The notes beneath the pieces are model-generated. The model was not told where the DNA came from, did not search any database, and saw only the letters and a program-made list of their open reading frames with translations. This document shows, piece after piece, positions 47,801-53,800 of a stretch of 64,000 nt of DNA. Source of the DNA: Malania oleifera (taxonomy: Eukaryota; Streptophyta; Magnoliopsida; Santalales; Ximeniaceae); contig NC_080423.1 in the NCBI RefSeq assembly GCF_029873635.1, positions 100,812,991 to 100,876,990 on the forward strand, given 5' to 3'. How positions within the stretch are numbered: the first letter of the stretch is position 1; each line of letters starts with the position of its first letter. The position numbers and the translations under genes are program-made.

Positions 47801-50800
47801 AAGAAGTCCACTTCAAAAAAATAAAAATAAAAGCGGAAAAAGAAAAAGGGCAAAAAAAAGGAAAAAAAAAACAGAAAGAACAGTTAACCAAGGAAACCCA
47901 TTTTCAATGCCTTCCTATCGTAATTCACCAAGTACTTCAGTTTTGCTAGCTCCCTTGACCCTTCTTCGCTTTGAACTTACTCCCAATAAATGCACGTCCG
48001 TTCCTCCCAGCATCGCTTATTTTCAAATCCAATTTATCCAATATCTCTTGGGCTTCTAAAGCCTTCCTAGAAATCACGTCCTCTGGTGTAGGTAAAATAC
48101 CATCATTGCACTGCATTTTTTTATCCAACCCCTTATTATCATAAATCATAAATCGAGACCCCTTCCAATCCTTCCAACAGTGCTGGATTAACATATGAAA
48201 CTATGAAAGGTTCCCAAGATCATCACAGGATTCAGAAACATATCCATATTGTTCCTGAATCTCATCCAACAGCAAACTCCATCATACTCAAACTCACTCA
48301 TGACATGACTGACTGTCATTATCAAAAAAATCTCTCCATTTCTTTACCTCATTTTCTTTGCTAATTTTATTACTTCCTATATCCTTCATCTTAGCAAGTG
48401 CATCTTCCACGATACTTAAACTTACCTGCAGAATCTCTCCTTAAACCGGAATGCTCTCTCTTCACTTCATATACTTTCCTCATTTCTGCACTCATCAGAA
48501 CAGCCTTCTGGCGAGCATACACCTTTGGACCCTTAAATTTTTCTGAGTTAAAACCTTAAGCATCAGATTTTGTATACAAACCAGCTTCTTTTTAACTATT
48601 AGTCCTGTATATAACAGACATTTTTCTGAGTTAAAACCTTGAGTATCAGATTTTGTACCCAAACCAGCTTCTTTTTTACTACTACTCCTGTATATACCAG
48701 CCTTTAATTTATCTGCATAACCAAAATCAACAACTGATTTGACACTTATATCATTTTCTTCCTGAACGGTTTTCAAAAACAAACTAAAATCGTCCTGATA
48801 ACATGTCAAATGTGTATCCGCTCTAAGTTTGTCTTTTATAATTGAAGAGAGGACTTGGACTTCGTTAACAACTGTCTGATTGCGTCCGTCTCTCTTTTTT
48901 GGCTTCTGTGAATTTTGGGAGGGGAATTGACCTGTTCACTAGCGGGATTGGATACGGGATGGGCCTGGTCGCCCATGCCCTCACCATGGGACTTCTTAGA
49001 AGCAAGACCCCACTGAGAAAACCCTTGTTGAGGAGAACCCTCTTTAGAGCATAGAAAGTCCTAACAAATTTTTATTTAAACCGTGGGCCTGTTCTATAAG
49101 ATGGTCAAATTTATTAAGAAAGAAGACCCTCCTTTCTTACATACCTGGCCCAAGTCCACGATGAGAACCAGAACCAGCCAACCCAGACCAGCTTTTGTGT
49201 CCTCCTCCTCCCTGATAACAACCCTAGCTGCCTCTACAATGCTCATAGCGACCTCTGGAGCCCTAAGCATTTTCACCTCATGGATGTTCTCTTCCGGATG
49301 AGCTGTGATTTTATTTGGAACCGTCACTCCAGAATCCTTCAATTGCAAGTCTCCCCCACTGCGAAGACATAATGATATGATTTCATACGACTTACATCAC
49401 CTTCGCCTGATTTCCCTTCCAGCACTACCTTACTCCACGACTTGGGAGTTGAAGAGCTTATTGCACCTGCTTCTTCAAGATCTAGGCGAAACTCCTTTGC
49501 AGACTCGCAGAACTCTTTCGCATGTCTTTGCCATCCATCACCTTTTACACCTCTAGGAATGAACACCAAAAAGTTCTCCCTTTCTCCCTCAGCCCTAGCT
49601 CCCAAAACCTCCCCACCCTCATCCACCTAACAGCCATCCAACATAGAAGACTTCCCTTATGAACATTTCTGGATCTTCTATCCAGCCGAACGAACATTGG
49701 TAAGCCATCAGCAATCCAAAAAGCTACCTCTTTTGAGAGTTTAACCGACCTCTTATAAGAGGTTGTTCTCAAACACGCACAACAAAGAGGTCTCCCCCTC
49801 CCCCTCCCCCTCCCCCTCCCCCTCCCCCAATCTCAGATTGAAGGATTTAAGTTCAATCTGCACTGAGTCCCTTAACATCTACGATTTGTGCTGCCATGAT
49901 TGATTTTGAGCAAGGCTGAGAGAATCGTTTCATGAAAGACAGAGTGACCCATCTTCCCTATTGAAGATAACTATTACTCTGTTGTTCTGCACTCAATGTT
50001 AAGATTTTCATTATCTCGAAGTACCATTGAGCCGAACTTAGTGGAACATCACATTACTTTACAGAAAAAAAAAAAAAAAAAACGAAGTACATAAATATCA
50101 AGTTTAGAGATAACTTTAAGCATAATTTGCATTTTAGAAATGGATCTAAGCAGTTAATGCTCAGAAAAACACAATTTGGTGCAAATCCCAGGCATGGGAA
50201 AATGAGAGCATGGGTTTGACGTTTTATAGAAGGGGGGAAGGGTCCTCCTTTCAGTTGGTCGATGTGGGACAATTGTTCCCAATTCCCACTCCCAACACCC
50301 AAACAACAATTCTCAAGCTCAATGTTCAAAAAGCCCTCACAGGTTCAGCCCTCCCTTGTCCACATCGCAAAGGAGAAATGTGAATGAGCCTCGCGTTCTC
50401 TATAAAAGTCCCACCAATTCATTGTTATTATAAAATGTAAATCAATCAAAAGTTTAATTACAAACATAAGTATGCACTGCATGTAGAAATTAATAATAGA
50501 TGTAAGAACATATAGGAACAGAAACAAATATAACAAATATTTAAATTTGTATACTAATGATTGTTTACCAGTTTTTCAGTTTGATTCTTGTGTAAAACTG
50601 AAACTGAAAACCATTTTCTAAAAAATTAAAACTGAAATCGAAAGCCAAAATAGAAAAACTGAATCAGAATGTTAAACAATTCAGTTTTGGTCTAGTTTTC
50701 GGTTTTCAGTAATTTCTGTGCAGCCCTACATACTGTCTTTTGAGTGATGGATCAAAGGATTCAAAGCCCTTGTAGTGCACCCAACATGGGACTTGATTCT

Positions 50801-53800
50801 AGACATAGTTAGAGCACATTCTATGAGATTTGAAAGAAAATATTCAAAAGGCTTAAATACTTTTAGAAAACTTTGTTTTTTCATGAGAACTTTTTTAGAT
50901 TTTAGAGAGTGAGATTTTTATGAAAAAATTTCAATATTTTAAGAAAATAAGGGCCCATTTAGTTGTGGGCAACTTTTTTAATTTTTTTAGTTTTTCAAAG
51001 AATTATAAAAATTAATTTTTTATTTGGTTTTCCAAGATTCATGCTAAAAATATAGGGAAAAAAAGTTCATTTAAATTTGTATACAATTTTTCATTTTTTT
51101 TTTCTAGATTTCAAAATAATTACAACAAGGACAAATTTTTTTTTCTTTCAATTTTTCTATAAATTGTAGTGTTTTGAGACCATGGATTTTGGGGCTTGAA
51201 TTTTGATTTTTTTTTTTTGGACTTTTGGAAGAAATCAATACATAATCCACACAAATTAAAGTATATAGTCCAAATTTCATACTCCGATACACAAAGTGAG
51301 AGTTAGAAATGTAGAAAATAATAAAAAAGATGTTTTTCAACTTTTCTATATAAATTTGGAAAATGGAAAACAAAATGACATTTTTGTAATTATTTGAAAA
51401 AATTGGAAATGAAAAATAAAAATATTAGCACAAGCAAATAGTGCCAAAACATTTTATTGTTGTTCATTTATTTCACAAATGTTGTAAAAATGAAAAATTA
51501 ACATGCTTCTTCGTAATTTTTCCACTGGCCCTAAATTTTTCTGTTTTCTTTGAAAAACTTCAAGTTCAACAATAATTTTCCTTTGTAAGGGATTTTAGGA
51601 AAAAAATTATTATTATTTTTAATTGAAAAATAATAAATATATTATTAAAGAAATAATGTTCAAATGAGGAGAGTGGCAGAGGGATCCTCCTAATAAGAAG
51701 AGAAAAAGCTAGAACAATACAAAACAACCAACCAATCATGCTTAACATTCTCAATATATGCTCCTTTGAAACAACTAGCACCAACAACCTATAAATGAAG
51801 CGATATGTTGAATCTTATCCCAGATCAAAAAACAAGTCTTATCCCAACAACCTAGTCTTACCTAAAAGATCAAGAATATTCTTCCTCTGCGACAAGATGG
51901 TTCCCATATGATATCTCGATACTACTATACCCTTGATAATCATCACTAGTGATCACAATGTCATCAACAAATGCAATGAGCAAAATCTTGTCGAATTGGG
52001 TATGATGATAAAATACAGAGTGATCTACTGCATGCCGTTGGAAGCCAAACTCAACTGCTGCAGCACTGAATCAACAAAACCATGCTCTGGGAGATTGTTT
52101 TAAGATATATTAAGAGTTCTTGAGCTGACACACCATCCCTGGCCCCCCCTCCCAAGCAACAAACCTAGGGGGGAGTCGGATTTACTGTTCCTAATCCCCT
52201 TAATTATAGTTGTGGACCCATCAACAAGGGTAGCTTGTGGTAGATTTTTAGGATATTGGAGGGCGAAAAGTTGGTTACAGTAGTCGTATGATTAGTGGTG
52301 GTAGAATCAATAACCCAAGGACTAGAGGGAGAGATATTGGATGACATACGTACTCTATTATTACCTTTCTAAGCAAAAGGTGCAATGTGATAAGATGCTT
52401 GGTGAAGATGATTGATACTGTAGAAACCTTGAATACTCTTCCTTTGATATAGTTATAGTAAGTGGTTCACTCAAACAAGTGACTAATGAGGGGAACATAC
52501 TTTTGGGATTTGAGAACTCCAATGATTACAAGATTATTATCTGGAGCAATCAGAGCAACCACAAAGAAGATGACCCACCACGTACAAGTCACAACTAAAC
52601 CAGCATAAAGCTTCCACAGCATCAAGAAGCTTACACACAGCCCCAAGAAATCAGTACACAGCTCTAACAGTACCAAACAACCATCAACAAAGTGATCCGA
52701 GTGAATAATAAAAAAAATTGAATTATTGAATGAATACATGACAGACAAGTTGATGTTATGATGTATGGGAGTATTTATGGCATTCTATAAGGAATATGAG
52801 CAAAAAAATTGCTCAGAACATTTTCACGCTCCGGCGCATGGAGTTGGAGCAAGCTTTCCGCAGGTACTTGGAGGTCCCTCCAGCAGTGAAATTTGGCAGA
52901 CAGATCAAGAAGTTTTTTCTGGCGACTCATGGACTGCCTTTTGGTCTTTAGTAGTGCATATGGTGTTCTACAGCAGCAGGTTGAGGTTTAGGGTTTGATT
53001 TTGGTGGAGGGTGGCAGTGGCTATGAGACTTAGGGTTTAGGTTGGATCTTGCTCTAATACCATGTTGAAGTATTTGGTTAATTGAAAGACCTAACCTATT
53101 GTGGTCCGCCCCTTCCCGTACCCTGCATAAGCGGGAGCTATGTGCACCAGGCTGCCTTTTTTTTTTTTTCCCTAAAAACCTAACCTCAATGACAGGTCTC
53201 TCTCTCTATTTATAATGCATATCAGGTACATGCAAATGACCATAATACCCTTACTAATTCACACCTACTACGATAACTCTGGCACGTACTAATAATGCTA
53301 AATAACAATTGTTATCCTCATTTGTAGCAGAAGTTTATCAGGCTGCTTTGGTTTAGCGACAGTGGAATCTAACTGCTGAATGGTCATGTGTTTGGACTTA
53401 ACATGGTTTCCCCACTTCGTCTAGCTTACCGTAAGATAATGATTTCCATTTCTACATCTTCTGCATAAGCTGCACTTGATTGATGGAATCAAAAGTTTGA
53501 CCACTGTGCCATAGTTGGATTCAATATTAAAATCACCTGATAGCCGTTGTTCATTTTCCTCAAACCGGCACTGTTTGGTATGTCTGTGAAACTCTCGTGT
53601 ATATTTTAATATCTTTTCCCATGTTGAGTGAGAACATAATCTGGAATAGACCTTCGGAGAATGGTTAACAGGCACAAATTTTTGGATCATAGGTCATAAC
53701 TTCACTTGATTCATGTTTAGAGTCAATATTTCCCTGCTATGTACAAGCATAACCCCAAAGACAAATAATGGTTATATATACCTTGTCTTTTATTCCTTAC

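Larger units (their letters stand above)
47472..50728. mobile_element. hAT-like element (3257 bp) with LINE ORF1 cargo
   Basis: The flanking 8-mers CATACCGT (47464-47471) and CATACTGT (50729-50736) differ by one base. The ends read TAGGAGTGTAATC and, inverted, TAGGGCTGCACAG. Subterminal GGTTCGGTTTT and AAAACTGAA words are dense at both ends, as is usual for plant hAT elements. I see no hAT transposase inside; the interior is mostly antisense LINE ORF1 sequence. Confidence 0.65.
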
